From: Trema orientale
Taxonomy: Eukaryota; Streptophyta; Magnoliopsida; Rosales; Cannabaceae
Direction: 5' to 3'
DNA: 64,000 bases
Assembly (NCBI GenBank): GCA_002914845.1
Contig: JXTC01000094.1
Location: 378,921 to 442,920, forward strand
Shown here piece after piece: positions 11,345 through 24,150 of this stretch. Below the pieces are notes generated by a model. It was not told the DNA's origin, searched no databases, and saw only the letters and a list, made by a program, of their open reading frames with translations. Within the stretch, counting starts at the first letter, position 1, and each line of letters starts with the position of its first letter. Made by a program: the position numbers and the translations under genes.

Positions 11345-12846
11345 ATTGATAGCCAAAGTAAGGTCTCTTCGTCTGGTTTTTGTCCACTTTTTCACTTGAC
11401 GTGCAGGGTGTTTTGTGCTGAAAATAGTTTCAAAGCTGAACTAGGTGAATGAGCTCTACATGCTTGATTGAACTTGAAACTCTTTGACTCCAGGAAGTTT
11501 TAGAAATTGATTATTTTACATGTGATTGACCACAGAATATATAGAACAAGATGAGACCCTTCTTTGAGGACATCTATTGGGTAAGCTTCTGAAATAGTTT
11601 GAATTCCTTTCATGGACATAACCCAAAAAAGGGAAAAAAAAAATAAAAAATAAAAGAAGAGAAAAAAAAAGGAAAAAAATATGACGAAGAAGATTGAGTT
11701 TGCCATGGAAATCCCCTGCCTGTTTATGTGGGGAAACTTAAGCCGACTCTGATCTATATAAATATTATAGTGATACCTAAACCAAAATTATTTAGATTAG
11801 CATCCCTAAAATTTTTGAAAATTACTTTAATATCCTATTTTAAGTTAAATTTGACAAAAATTTTGCTTTTAACTGTTAAAATTTTATCAATTAAAACAAC
11901 GCTTATCTTTTTTAAAATTTAAAGAATAAAATATTAAGTAGTGAAATTTCATTGTCTTTTTTTTTTTTTTTTTTTGTATCTTTTTTGGACCTAGGTGTTG
12001 TCAGTTGTACAATAATTGTTTTTTCTTCTAAAGAGTGTCACTGTAATTTTGACATAAATGGAAGTATCATTATGATTTTATTTATTTAGATGCTTATCAA
12101 CAAATCAAACTGAGAAATTGTAGACTCTACGAGTCAAATTCGCATCAGAGATTATAGAAGTTGCAAATAAATACTTTGCTTGGCAGGTGACACATTTCAT
12201 TTTATACTCATCAACAAGTTAAGAAAATGAAGAGTTCACTTTTCCAAGGTTAGTCCTAGCAAACAACGGGTTTGGTCCAATTGTAGTAGATCAAATGAAA
12301 GATTGGGGCTTGGACCATTTTAGTTGGTTGGCATTTATTGTAAAAGGAAACTTAAATTTTACGTAATTAGAAGGAAATGTGGCGACTAACAGACTATGTT
12401 GACTAACACAAACTGCTAAAATTTTATATCATAGTGAGAGACAATATCGAATATATCTCATGGGTTTAAGTGAAGTAACGGATTTACAAAATTCATGAAA
12501 TATTTTTGGTATTTCTAAAAACAGATGGGTAAAATGGATACCACTTTAAAATCCTGGGAATATTTTTAGTGTTTTCCCATGGTGAAACTGAAATATATGT
12601 TTAGTGAATGAAAAATAAACGAGATGAGTAATTATTCATGACGGATCCTGAACATTATACATGAATGATGAATCTAGGAAACTTTATGTGATAAGACATG
12701 AACAATATGTAATGACCATTTTAATCTGAACTTGTTGACATTGACACATAGGCATTGATCAAAAGAAAGCTTCTGGGTTTTAATGAGTTTTCGAACTTTG
12801 CTGCTTGACCCAGCATGAGTGTTGCTCAAAAAGTAATGCTGAAAAA
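11345..12846. other. Intergenic; possible small decayed MITE near 11750-12090
   Basis: No gene was seen. TATTATAGTGATACCTA near 11766 and the complement of a stretch near 12075 (AAATCATAATGATACTTCC) could be worn inverted ends, but the match is weak. A block at 12235-12330 (GGTTTGGTCCAA, GATCAAATG, GGCTTGGACCA) recurs at 14885-15015. Confidence 0.35.
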
Positions 12847-13045
12847 ATGGGCCGGACCAAACAGGCCGGCCCACAGACTGGGCTATATGTATGAGCCCGG
12901 CGGGCTTTTCTTTTCTTGTTTTTCTTCAAGATTAAATTTTTTTTAAAAAAATATTGGTTAAGGGATGGGCTGGGCCGGGCCGCCCTTTGGCTACCGAGCT
13001 CTTGAATTCTGGGCCGGGCCAGCCTGCTTCTCCTCGGGCGGGTAA
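12847..13045. repeat. GC-rich block with repeated GGGCCGGG-type motifs
   Basis: GGCCGG, GGCCCA, GGGCTGGGCCGGGCC and GGGCCGGGCCAGCC recur within 200 bp of otherwise AT-rich DNA. Clusters of this kind are known from the subterminal regions of some plant hAT elements. I could not define ends or a target duplication, so the assignment is tentative. Confidence 0.35.
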
Positions 13046-13683
13046 AGACAGCTCTTTATTGAGCTCAAGAATCGGATTGATGGGTGGGCGTGTTTTCCTT
13101 ATCCCACTTAGTTTCTAATGCCAATCTTGACGAATGTTTTTCTCGCATGCATGCTAAGTTGTCCTACTGCAAATAGGGGAAGATTTATTTTTTTCTTTTT
13201 TGAAGTACAATTTTTTTGTTCTAATTTGTACTCAAAAAAAGTAATAAAAAAAGATAGGGAAGCATACCAAAACTTTTTCTTCCAATTTAATTTTTTCCCC
13301 ATATATTGATTATTATGCAGCGTTTCTTGAGATATCTTTATATTCTTTTCTAGTGTAGAGAGAAACATTCTGCTATCTTTGATGATGTTAGTGGATGAGG
13401 AGGAAGTGGTCACATTTTAATATTCTAGATTTCTTATTTCTTTTACTTTTAAGTCCTTGCAGAATATCGTTCTTACATATTTTTACCACCCAGAAATGGA
13501 ACTTTCAGAATGAACATTTGCTATTTGGTCCTCGAGGGCATAACCCACTCCTTTTGGCTTTGGCATGCAGCAGGTAAAGCTTGACCAGAATCCGAATTGA
13601 AATAATTCATTCAAAGAAGCTTGACTAATTCTCCTACCTTCATATTTTATCCGATCCTCTATTCTCTTTAAACCATTTGTTTA

Positions 13684-14419
13684 GGTGCTGTTTGGTAATA
13701 TTTTTATTTTTTATTTTTTTAAACACAAAAATGAAAGTACTTTTTCTTATTTTATTTTTTGCATTTCACAAACAAAAATGTGTTTGGTTCCAAAATTATA
13801 CTTTTTGTTTTCTAAAATAAAAAAATAAATACATATATGGTAACTGGCACTTTTTACTTTTAAAAGTGAAAATCAAAAGGGAGAGTAATAAAGGAAAAAG
13901 GAAAGAAAAAATAGGAGAGAGAAAAAATGGTATTTATCTAAATAAATTTCATAAGTGGTATTTTTTAAAATAAAAGTTTTAAAAGTGATATTTTTCTAAA
14001 TAAATTTTGGGAAATTTTTGAAAAAAAACCAAATTTTACATTTTTTATTTTGAAAAATACCACTTTTAAAATTTTTATTTTGAAAAATACAAATTTTCAA
14101 AATATTTAGAAAAATACCACTTTTACATGAGGCTAGAGATATAATGACAAGAGAAATAGTGATGAGAGAGAAAATATTAAGAGAAATAGTGATGTGAGTC
14201 TAGATATGTTTGAATTTTGGTACTAGCATTCCTACAAAATTGTTTAAAAAAATTTTGAAAGTAAGAAATTTTTGTTTTCACAATTTTAAAAATTTTGTTG
14301 TCAAATTAAAAAAACAAAAAATAAAAGTAGTTTTACCAAACATACTTTTGAAAAATATTTCCACTTTTTTGACTAAAAAAACAAAAAATTATTTAAATAA
14401 GTGGTTATCAAATAAGCCC
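13684..14419. mobile_element. hAT-like MITE, about 736 bp
   Basis: The left end (GGTGCTGTTTGGTAAT) pairs with the right end, whose complement reads GGGCTTATTTGATAACC. The YTGTTTGRTAA core is common in plant hAT MITEs. The flanks resemble an 8-bp duplication with only 6/8 identity. The interior is a second foldback of AAAAATACCACTTTT-type repeats (13925-14125). No coding capacity was seen. Confidence 0.5.
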
Positions 14420-15568
14420 TTAGTTAGGGGACTCACATTGTCTATCTACTTCTTCTAGCTTTTTTTGGTCTGATTATTCAGATTTTGACATGCTGACTTA
14501 AAAATAAAAACATTCAATAGATTTGAGTTATTTCATATTTTCTAACTACTACAGTAAATTGATGTGTCAAAATTTAATTTGAGTAGATAAAGAAGTAGAC
14601 AGGAAAAATGGAAAGATAATATGGCATGTAATTATCGGAGCTATTCGGAAGAAAGCAAGTAGCTATCCTAACTTCACCGATTACTCAAAAATGAAAAATA
14701 AATCCTAACTTCACCGATGCATTGACGGCAAAATATGTCACGTTTTTCTTTCTAGATAAATATGCATTTGTAGATTATGTATAGAACTTGCCAAGAAATA
14801 CCTTAAGAGGGCATGAACGTACGTGATCATTATAAGTTAATAAAAATTTATATTTGTGGAAAACAAACAAAGAAGATAGAAAGGTTTACTTTTTTCTAAG
14901 GTTTGTCCTAATTCCGACTATGCTTCCTAAAAAAAAACGCCAACACCAACAGCTTGGGTTTGGTCCAAATATATGCACGGGGTAAATCAAATGCAAGACT
15001 TGGCTTGGACCAACTGATGGATTCATACGAAAAAAAATAAATGATGTTTCGATTTCGTGGTATGAACTGTGAACATGTATTGACTATGCTTCAAGCTGGC
15101 CCGCACGAGTCGAAATTGTACAGAAAATAAATGATTGCAAATTGATGTTTTTGTTTAACGAACAAAGTGATAAGGGCATGTATATAAATGAGCATTTATA
15201 AGTAGCAAATCGATCGTACAATATTGAGTTTATAAGAATGTAATTAATAAGTCTCATGAAAGAGAAGCGTTGAAAAATTGGGTTGCACTTGCACTTGCAC
15301 CTGGTTTGAGGTTCGGCATTGGTTGGTTTCCAACATTTAAAGAGGCCAAGAATTTAGTGTCCTATAAGTACTTTTAGAGAGCTGCTCAGCTGCGCCTATT
15401 TAAGCCAAAGGGACCGACCCTGTAAATAGGAGTTAGCTACGTTACTATTAGGGTGGGTGGCATTTAGCTAAGCATATTGGTGCGAGATGAAGCTTATGTA
15501 CGGAAAATAATTATAAGAGGATAGGACAAATATGTATAAAATTTTCAATTCATTTTTTAGCAGCTCTA
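14420..15568. other. Intergenic with a diverged copy of the 12.2-kb block
   Basis: Nothing coding was recognised. Positions 14885-15015 resemble 12235-12330: shared GGGTTTGGTCCAA, then ATCAAATG, then GGCTTGGACCA with insertions. The ACGAGTC...AAATT...GTTGCAAAT string of 12130 has a counterpart near 15107-15140, so an old local duplication is likely. Confidence 0.45.
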
Positions 15569-15576
15569 TATATATA

Positions 15577-16574
15577 GGGTTTTTTAATACAAAAACACTG
15601 ATCTCATAACAATTTAATAAAATTAACCTTAAACTCAATTTTTAGGAGCAATACCTGCTGAAGTCCCTTAATATTAATTTTGTTAGGGAAAAAAAAGTGT
15701 TTCTGTTATTTTTTTTTACGGTTAAGTCCACATTCTTTTATTTGTAGCTTTTAACTCTTTATTCTTATATTTTTGTTTCATGATAATTTCTTTTAATCTT
15801 TTCTGTCCAAAATTACCGTTAATTGGTACTTGCCTAAAATGTGCTCATCTCATTGGTAAAATTAGAAATAAAGAGAAATTATTGTTTTGTTTTTTTGAAA
15901 AAAAAAAAAAGAGTTGGATTATCATTTTCATTCAAGACAGGAGAAAAGAAATTGGAAAATTTTATATGGTTCTAATATGGATCTACTTGGTCCAAGTATT
16001 CATATGAATCTTGGACCAAAGTAGATCTATATTAGAACTATATAAAATTTTGGCAATATATATCCCATAAAATTGTCAATATATGTTCCATAAAATTAGG
16101 ATGAAAAAATATAAAATTGACAATATATTCATATATCCTTCTTATGGATATATTAATATTTGGACCAAAGTAGATCCATATTGGAATCATATAAAATTTT
16201 TCAATTTTTTACATCTGTCTTCAACGAAAACAATAATCCATCTATTTTTTTTTTTAATAAAAAAAGTAAATAATTTTCCTTTGTTTTCAATTTTACCCTT
16301 ACTGCGATAAGCACGTTTTGGGCAAGTACTAATTAACAGTAGTATTAGACAAAAAAGAGTAAAAAGGATTAACATGAAATAAAGTTCTAAGAATGATGAT
16401 CTAAAAGTTATAAATAAAAGAATGTAGACTAAATCCGAAAAAAAAATAGAAATACATTTCTTTTCTAACCAAACGAATATTAGGAAATTTTAAGAGTTTT
16501 ATTTTAAAAAATTGAGTTTAGTATGAATTTTACTAATTTATTTCGAGTCCAGAATATTTTTGTATTAAAAAGCC
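15577..16574. mobile_element. Long foldback element, 998 bp, almost wholly inverted repeat
   Basis: The left end (GGGTTTTTTAATACAAAAA) matches the complement of the right end (GGCTTTTTAATACAAAAA). Matching continues inward for most of the element (CTCAATTTTT, ACATTCTTTTATTT, TTAATTGGTACTTGCC and their complements), so each half is an arm of nearly 500 bp. The flank TATATATA occurs on both sides (15569-15576, 16575-16582). That is low-complexity sequence and only weak support for a true target duplication. An internal hairpin centres near 15993. Class unknown; hAT- or Mutator-like. Confidence 0.65.
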
Positions 16575-16582
16575 TATATATA

Positions 16583-18823
16583 GGTACATCTTGACTTAGA
16601 ATTTTCTTCTTTCTGAATTTATAACTTCAGTGAATAGCATGGCACATCACATAATAGTGGTATCTAATTATTATAAGCAGAAAATTAAAATCACCATTGT
16701 GGTATCCGTTTTTTTCTCTTTTATTTATTAAGTACTCATACTATTTAAGTTATTTAAAATAAATATTAAATTCTTTAATATTTTCCATCACAAAACTTAC
16801 AAAGAAAAGGATAATGCCTTCAAGAGCCCTGGTGCGCCGCCTGTGGGGTGTACAGTATCATGAAAATGACAAATAACAATAATGTTGTTTGTAACCTAAT
16901 GATGATTTCTTATGGTGAACAAAATCGAAGCGAACAAGGAGCTAAATTATTTCTGGACAGTGGTTATAAACACAACAATATTGTCATTTAAATTAATTAG
17001 ATTATGAATAATGTCATTCCAACCGAAAAAAAAAATAATAATAATGACAAAAAGAGGGAGAGAGATGAAAATGCACGATACACAACAATAGAAATTAATT
17101 ATGTTGAACAATATGGGCATGTGGCATCCATGCAAATCAAGTCCAATACGTAAACTATTTTATTGGACAAGTTTTTGAAGGAATTTATATTTTAAATCTT
17201 GAAACTCGCTATTATTAATTTCAAGCCCAAAAAAAAAAAAAAATACAGCTATTATTACTTTTTAATAAAATATAGGGATTCAGACTATAAACTTTAATAA
17301 TTAAGCTTGTAATTGATACTCAATTCGTTTAACTGGATTTGGCATTTCAGTCTTCTTTCAACTAAAAGAAACAAATATATATCAAGCGAAAAGTTAAAAC
17401 GATATGATATCCCAAAACCGAAGTACATGGAGAGACACAAAGAGACCTAACGACTAGGAACAAGAACCACTAGGCAAAACCCAATAAAGACCGCCAAAAG
17501 AAACAAATCAATGACCTAGCCAATTCCTTGGCGACTGGGGCACTACTACAGACCTTGATAATCAAATATTCTTCTTTTTTTTTTTTTTTTTGAGTAATGA
17601 AATGGAAGCATCGGAAGATTCGGAACAGGAGGAGATCACAACTTGGAGAAATCGTTGACACGTTCATGAAATCAACGTACAACTGAATTAAACTTAAATC
17701 TATAATGGCATGCTCCGTACATCTCTGACTCTTTTCTTGGTTTAATATTTGAAATTTAATAATGCAAATGCACATATGGACCAAGGTAGTTTTCTAACTT
17801 TCTATATCAAATTTACGAACTAGATTCATTGTATTAATAACGTGCTTACATTAAAAAATTTAAAGTGAACAACGCTTGCTTTCTAAAACTATTTATTTAA
17901 ACCATCCAAGATATGCATGACAAGATAATCAAATAGTTTAGCTGCAAATTAAAATTAAGATAGAATTATTATTTTTGTATATTTTAATTGGGCTTTCGTC
18001 TTCACCAAAAATAATGTGTTTGAAAGGGAAGTTCTAGCTATAAAAGGGTCGCAAATTGAGATGTAAGATGTCAAATGATAATTGAGTGATAGTTCTAAGT
18101 AAGAAGAAGAATACCATAATCAAACGGATTGTTTATTAGAAGAACCAAAAGATACTGGATCATCAGTACTTTTGTCTTAAAAAATTAAGGAGATTATAGA
18201 AATGTGACCAAATTTTGGCTCAGTACATTTCAGTACAGTAACTAAAATTGGTAGATATATATCTACCAAGTTTAAAAATATATATACCTGAACATTTAGT
18301 TATAAAATTTTAAAGTGGACATCTACTTAATCAAATTTAAAATTTTGGTTATCCATTTAAATTTTTCAAAAATTAATAATTACATAAATAGTTTTAAGAA
18401 ATCAATATAAAGCGGATTTATCGTTTATTGTTGTCCCAATAGAGACCAACTTTTTATTTTTGTTTTTATTTTAAAAAGGGAAAAAAAAAGTAATAAAGGG
18501 AAGGGAACAATCAATTTTCAAAATACACGTTTCCAACACCTTTTTGAAAATGTTGCAACAGTTGGATATGGGTCATTGTGTGAGGCTGAGAGCCATAACT
18601 CCTGAATTAATGGGAGGGCACGAGCAACACACCATTAATTGAAAAGCGAAAACACCTCACGGGGGCAAAAAGTCGAAAAAGCTTAAAATGTCAGCCTATT
18701 TGTCCCTTTTTTTTTTTTTTTTTTTTCCTTTTTTAAAAAAATTAAATACTAATCCTTGTTGAAGTCTATAGGTTGGCATTTTTCATCCTGTCATGAGACC
18801 AAGCAAAGCAAAATTTACTAAAA
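16583..18823. other. Intergenic, no gene seen
   Basis: AT-rich DNA with short open stretches on both strands that resemble no family I know. A perfect small palindrome (TGGTAGATATATATCTACCA) lies near 18250. Confidence 0.45.
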
Positions 18824-18832
18824 TAAACAAAA

Positions 18833-19902
18833 GGGTTTATATCACTTGTAGCCCCTTACCTTTAACTCAAATATTAATTAAGTCTCCAATTTTTATTTTT
18901 ATTTTTTTGTAGTTTTTAGATCTCCAATCTTATATATTCGTATCATTTTAGTCTTTTTTTTTTACTTTTCCATCTAATTCACCCGTAACTTAACAGTTTT
19001 AGTATCACATAGCTTTCATATTTGTAATACTTAGGTCCTTTTAAGTTAATTTTGAGTTAAAATCTAACTCTAATCAAATTGATAAATTAATAAAAACTAC
19101 CAATGGAATGTTCAATACCAATAAGATATTTTTCGAAAAAGATAATCTAAACAACAACATTATTTTTAGTTAATTTTTATTACCAAAAATATTGTACAAC
19201 TTAATTGTGAATTTTTACTAATGGTGGTAAAGTTCATTTTATCCAATTATATAAACTCATTAGATTAGTTAAAACTCATAAATAATAAAAGAAGTTGAAA
19301 AATATCTTAAATAACAAATGGACATTAATTTATAGAAAATCATGAGTTTTAAACTTTTGATAATGATAATAGTTAATAATACAAAAATTAGTATTTATGA
19401 ATAGATATCGATTGAGAACAGACATGGATATAACAAGAGAAAATAGTGTACTATTTAATGATGATTTTTTATTAATGATCGTGAAATTTATTTTCTACAA
19501 TTTTATGAATTCACAATCATTTAAAAGTAGTTTAAATACCTCTCAAGTGATAAATGGACACTAAAGCACCCTAAAGAAATATGAGTTTTCATTAATTTAT
19601 TTAGTACAATTTGATTAGAATTAGATTTTAACTCAAAAGGACTTAAGTATTACAAAAATAAAAATTTAGAGAGTCAAAAGCTACAAAATAAAGAATAGGG
19701 ACCTAAGTGATACATTGTGTAAATGTTGAGGACCCAAATGATATTAAAACTGTTAAATAATGGCTAAATTAGATGAAAAAATGAAAATAGAACTAAAGTG
19801 ATACGAATGTGTAAAGTTGAAGATCTAAAAACTACGAAAAAAATATTGAGGACCTGATTAATACTCGAGAGAAAGGTTGGGGACTGCATGTGATATAAAC
19901 CC
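18833..19902. mobile_element. Non-autonomous Mutator-like element with long TIRs (1070 bp)
   Basis: Terminal GGGTTTATATCAC and its complement GTGATATAAACCC open long inverted arms of about 150 bp or more. These include ATTAAT..GTC, CTCCAAT, TTTGTAGTTTTTAGATC and their complements. A perfect 9-bp duplication TAAACAAAA lies on both sides (18824-18832, 19903-19911), the hallmark of Mutator-like transposition. There is no open coding sequence, so it needed a transposase in trans. Confidence 0.85.
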
Positions 19903-19911
19903 TAAACAAAA

Positions 19912-21655
19912 TTACAAGAGAGTATGGAGAGTATAATAAATACATAGCAAAAGCTAATATGGACTATAATCGTTTGATATTCTCATTCACATCAGAGTTT
20001 TTTCCGAACATTTTAATAAAGTAGCATTGTTATTTAGCATCATTAACATGCCAAAATTTTATTATTGTCAATCAGTTATTATTAATTAATCTAGTAGGAT
20101 CCATTGATTATGAGTAATGCATAAGGTGCCCAACATTATATGAGTATTAGCTTTTCAATATAAGATAAAATGACATTTCAGATGGGACCTTGTGTGAGAC
20201 CCGTATAATAATTCCATCTTTCAATAAAAAGCTGATACCTAGTGCATTCTTTATTGTAACTATCACAACATTGCCATATAAAAGATCATGATTTTAATAT
20301 GTCACGATTGTTTACAAAGCATTTTTCATTTAAAAATATATATGAGATGTGCTAAATGCATTCCCTTTTCTATTCTCTATTGATGCTTCTTCAACTTTAC
20401 AGACTTTCATTCAAAAGAAAAAGAAGAATTTTCAAGTAATTATGAATTTACAATTAAGTACGTGCAATGAAAACGTAGTTAAGATAAAATTTTAAATTAA
20501 ATTTACATTTTTTTAATATAAATTTGAATTATTTGAAAAAAAAGAATTGATAAAAGGGACGATAAACTAATAAAATTTGCTAATTAGATGAGCCAATTTC
20601 TACCCAAAAAGGCTAGCACGTTTAGACACTGGGCTAGCACGGTACGGTACGGAAGTACAGCACGGCATGACGCGTTAGATCATGGGTCAGTGGGCTATGC
20701 CAAGCCAGTAATTTTATAATATAGTCCAGCACGGCATGACACGACACGGCATAAAAACACATTTGTGCTTAACTTAAATGAGCCTTGCCATACACATCTA
20801 GACTGTCTAGTTAATATTAACCAAAGCAGAAAGCATAAAGTGATTAAACTATCAAAATGCAATATACGAAAATGTAAATATCCCATTAAGAATAAATTGA
20901 CCATACTCACTTTCAACTGTGGCTTTGTCAATTTCCATAAGAGCAGCAATTCCAATTGTAATATCTAAAATAAGTTGCGAGTGCTACTACTCCCATGGTA
21001 GCTCAGAAAGGCCAACCCAAAGCTTGTGAATTAGTTGTCTTTTGACGGAAAGGATTGAAATCAGGTGTCCATCGTTGAAGATGCATCAATCAACCTTGGC
21101 CTCAATAACCAGCAAGGCCATGCAGTCAGCAATAGTTGGAGACAGGGGCGAGTGCTAGCCAGCGCCCCGACTTAATTTTTCTCAATTTTGATTTTTATTC
21201 CCTAAATTTTATTTAATTTCTCAGATAAGCCCATGCTCCCACTCGATTTTTTTCGTATACATTTATTTGTGTTTTCGAAATTTTATTTCGCCCACCGTTT
21301 AACATTTAAGTTACTTGCCTTCTCTTTTATTTGTGTTTCCAAATTTTATTACGCCCATTTAATGTTTAGGTTACTTGTTCTTTCTTTTCCCTCAAAACCC
21401 TAGCCTCCACTGTGCGCTTTTTTTGTCTTTTTTTTTTTTTTTTAAAAAAAGTTTTGGAATAGCAATATGTTTTTAGCTTAAAAACTAAGTTTGGCTTAAA
21501 CCATAAATACAAACAACTCATGGATATATTACTTCTTTCGATTATTATTGCCATTGTCTAGACAGTTATTTATGGTATTAACATTGACAAAAGTTGACCA
21601 CGTAATTGAATGGGAGATTAACGAATAAATGATATTTTAATGTGACAAAAGTTGA
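19912..21655. other. Intergenic with a repeat-like GC patch at 20615-20760
   Basis: GGGCTAGCACGGTACGG, CAGCACGGCATGAC and CAGCACGGCATGACACGACA recur around 20630-20750 and resemble subterminal repeats of a transposon whose ends I could not fix. The rest holds no recognisable gene. Confidence 0.35.
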
Positions 21656-21659
21656 CCAC

Positions 21660-22510
21660 ATAATACAGGAGAGCACCCGTATTATGTGACAAAAACTTAA
21701 AAAGGAATCCCACAAAATGTTGTTGTCCGATGTAGGGTGGCCCTTCAATTATTTAGCAACCCAATTTGTTATATATCTAGCCTTATCCAAATATTTTTCT
21801 TTAAAGATCAGGACAAAAGATCCAATTACTTTTTTCTTTTTCAAAGGGCAAAATAGTCGTTCATTGGATAAACTTTTATTGTCCCTACAATAGTACAATT
21901 AATATATTTGGTTTTTTTTTTTTTTTTTTTCCTGCTCGGAATTAATATATTTGGTTTAATATTACGCCTCCGGCTTCCCCAGTCATTTTCGAATACAATA
22001 TTAATATTAGATCAGCCGCCAGATAATTTATAATCTAATTTTGTTCTGATGGCAGTGCGTGTCGACCGTTGAGCCTTCTGTAACATTCTTTCACATAAAG
22101 TATATAAAGAATAGAAAAAAGTAGATTGAAAAGAATGACCATATGGCTTAGACACTTTATTTAACGAAATACATATTATACGTACTAGATAGTAGATACT
22201 TACTCCAAATTTAGCTAGTTAGATGTTATATTAATAGTTGTACTATTTACTTGGAGTCTTGGACTCCAAGCACAATCATTATTAATCAGAATAAAATAAG
22301 ACCTTGAAGCGTCAAAGAAAAAGCACGCAAGAAAATGTGTTAATTTTATATGCAATTATTCAATTGTTCGGTCTTTCCTTCTTCTACAAGCATTTTTTTT
22401 TTTTAAAAAAAAAGAACTGAAAAAGAAACTCGAATAATTGGGCCCACTAAAAGGGAGACGCCATATTGGACTGCTCATGATGTGATAACATCTGCAAATA
22501 AATTTCCAAT
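21660..22510. repeat. Upstream-region duplication, copy A, piece 1
   Basis: Collinear, diverged match to 54985-55990. Shared landmarks in the same order are CACAA..TGTTGTTG, TTATCCAATATTTTTCT, TTTTATTG..CTTGTCCCTACAA, CAGTCAT..TCG.ATACAA, GGATCAGA.CCGCCA, GTCGAC.GT, CTTTCACATAAA, ATTGAAAAGA, AATGTGT.AATTTT and GGAGACGCCATATT. The copy B stretch lies upstream of the ABCG gene. Alignment by eye only. Confidence 0.7.
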
Positions 22511-22751
22511 TCACAGGATATATTATTGTAAGTAATTTACTGCGATTTTAGCACTACTGTAATAGAGTTTTTCTTTAATATATATGTACATATAGGGTCA
22601 TAATCTTCTAAGTTTTTTTTTTTTTTTTTTACCATCTATAGGTATTGTTTTATCTAATTAAATTTCATCACGCACGTTTTTTCATAATAAATAATAGAAA
22701 GAAAAAAATAACTACTTAAATTATGGTATAGAGAGAAAAACATTAAATAAA

Positions 22752-22936
22752 GATCAATACTATGGGGCACCAGTAGTGTCCGGCACTATAATGGCGTGTC
22801 AATCTATCACTGGATAATTCTAATTATTAAACTAGGCCCCACATGAGTCTTATTTAGAGTCTAATTATAATTAGTCAATCGCAGACTGACACATTGTATG
22901 GTGTTGGGCACCATATGGTGTCCCATAACATTACTC
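22752..22936. mobile_element. Mutator-type MITE, copy 1 (185 bp)
   Basis: Inverted ends read GATCAATACTATGGGGCACC and, from the other strand, GAGTAATGTTATGGGACACC. The perfect 9-bp duplication TTAAATAAA lies on both sides (22743-22751, 22937-22945). It belongs to the same family as 57492-57675 (184 bp): matching ends, a shared AGTG/CACTGG block and a CCCACATG..-like centre. Confidence 0.85.
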
Positions 22937-22945
22937 TTAAATAAA

Positions 22946-24037
22946 GTGTCCAAATACTTGGGTCTTCCTATGTTCTTCGGCTGAAAGAAATCGGAGAGTC
23001 TTTAATTTATCCTCAACAAAATGGAGTCCCATATAGATGGGTGGAAAGGAAAGCTTCTTTCAAAAGGATGTCGCTTAATGCTAATTAAGTCAGTGGGACA
23101 ATCCATTGCTTCCTATGCTATGCACTCGATGGCCCTCCCTTCCTTCACTTGTGAAAAAATTGATGCTCTCTTGAGAAAATTTTAGTGGGGTTCAAATGCT
23201 CAGGGAAATACTAGACTATATCTAAAATCATGGGCATCCATTTGTACCCCAAAATCTTCTGGTGACATGACCAAAGCTCTACTGCAGAAATGGGGTAGGG
23301 TCTTTTATCTAACCAATCTTCTTTGTGTTTGCAGGTTCTTAGATCGAAATATCTTAGTCAATCTTCCTTTCTTAACGTCACTCAGGCCCAAGCGCATCTT
23401 GGACATAAAAGAGCATTTGTAAATCCCGCAACCTATTGGCTAAAGGTACTTGTCGGTTTATTGGAGATGGTCAAAGCACTGTTATTTGGTCTCATCCTTG
23501 GGTACCAGGAATAAACGGTTTCAAACCAACCCGAAAGGTCTTCCATGCCAAGGCAACTACATAGCGGCTGATTTTATACTCCCTAATAGAACTTGGAACT
23601 ATCCAAAATTGCTCTCCTCCTTTGGCCCTATTCAAGCTTTTATCATTTCCAAAATTGTTCTTTCTTCTTATCCTCGTTCGGATTTTTGGATGTGGCCCCC
23701 CTCTTCTAATGGTAAATTTTCAACCAAGTCTGTGTACCTAACTGACCAATATTATCGTTTCAAAACCTTTCTCCTCTACCTTCCCAATATTGGAACCATT
23801 TTTGTTGTCCGAAATTCACACCTAGTATAAACATTTATGGTGGCAAGCTATTCTTGATATCCTCCCGATCGAGGTCGCTTATCTAGAATTTTCCTTGTTG
23901 AGAATAATTTGTGCCCTATGTATGAGCAACACAAGGAAACCATTGATCACATTTTCTTCTCTTGTGACATGGCAAACATAATCTGGTTTACCTTCTCTTA
24001 GAATCCTCGACCTTCATCCCTACAAAATTTCTCCTTA
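22946..24037 (+). pseudogene. LINE (L1-type) ORF2 fragment: end of reverse transcriptase and zinc-binding domain
   Basis: Conceptual reading shows segments typical of the C-terminal part of plant L1 reverse transcriptases, in the usual order: YLGLPMFFG, SHIDGWKGKLLS, SYAMHSMALPSFTCEKID, a decayed form of the motif often seen as WGGLGFR, GNYIAADFILPNRTWN, WMWPPSSNGKFSTKSVY, and the zf-RVT-like CPMYEQHKETIDHIFFSC near 23915-23970. It has several stops and frame changes. The 5' part (endonuclease and fingers) is missing, as is common for 5'-truncated LINEs. A MITE abuts its left edge and may have landed in it. The CACTA element begins where it ends, so the CACTA probably inserted into or beside this LINE. 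Confidence 0.8.
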
Positions 24038-24062
24038 GCTACTACCATTAAAAACATTTTTC

Positions 24063-24150
24063 TCGGCGGTTAGACCGGAACCACCGAGAATGTTATTAAA
24101 AAGGCGTTAATGGTGGTTCCGTTAGAACTACCATTAAAGACCATTTAAAG
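24063..24150. repeat. CACTA 5' subterminal palindromic repeats
   Basis: CTCGGCGGTTAGA pairs with ACCACCGAG within the same stretch. GGCGTTAATGGTGGTTCCG and GAACTACCATTAA follow, echoing the right-end units. Such subterminal arrays bind the TNPA-type protein in known CACTA elements. Confidence 0.6.

Noticed and set aside
17470-17784. 104-codon minus-strand frame
   Set aside because: It resembles no family I know and crosses a homopolymer; chance opening is more likely.
24015-24030. CCCTACAAAATTTC considered as the true left end of the CACTA element
   Set aside because: It continues the LINE reading frame and lacks the CTACTAC core; the end near 24039 fits better, though uncertainly.
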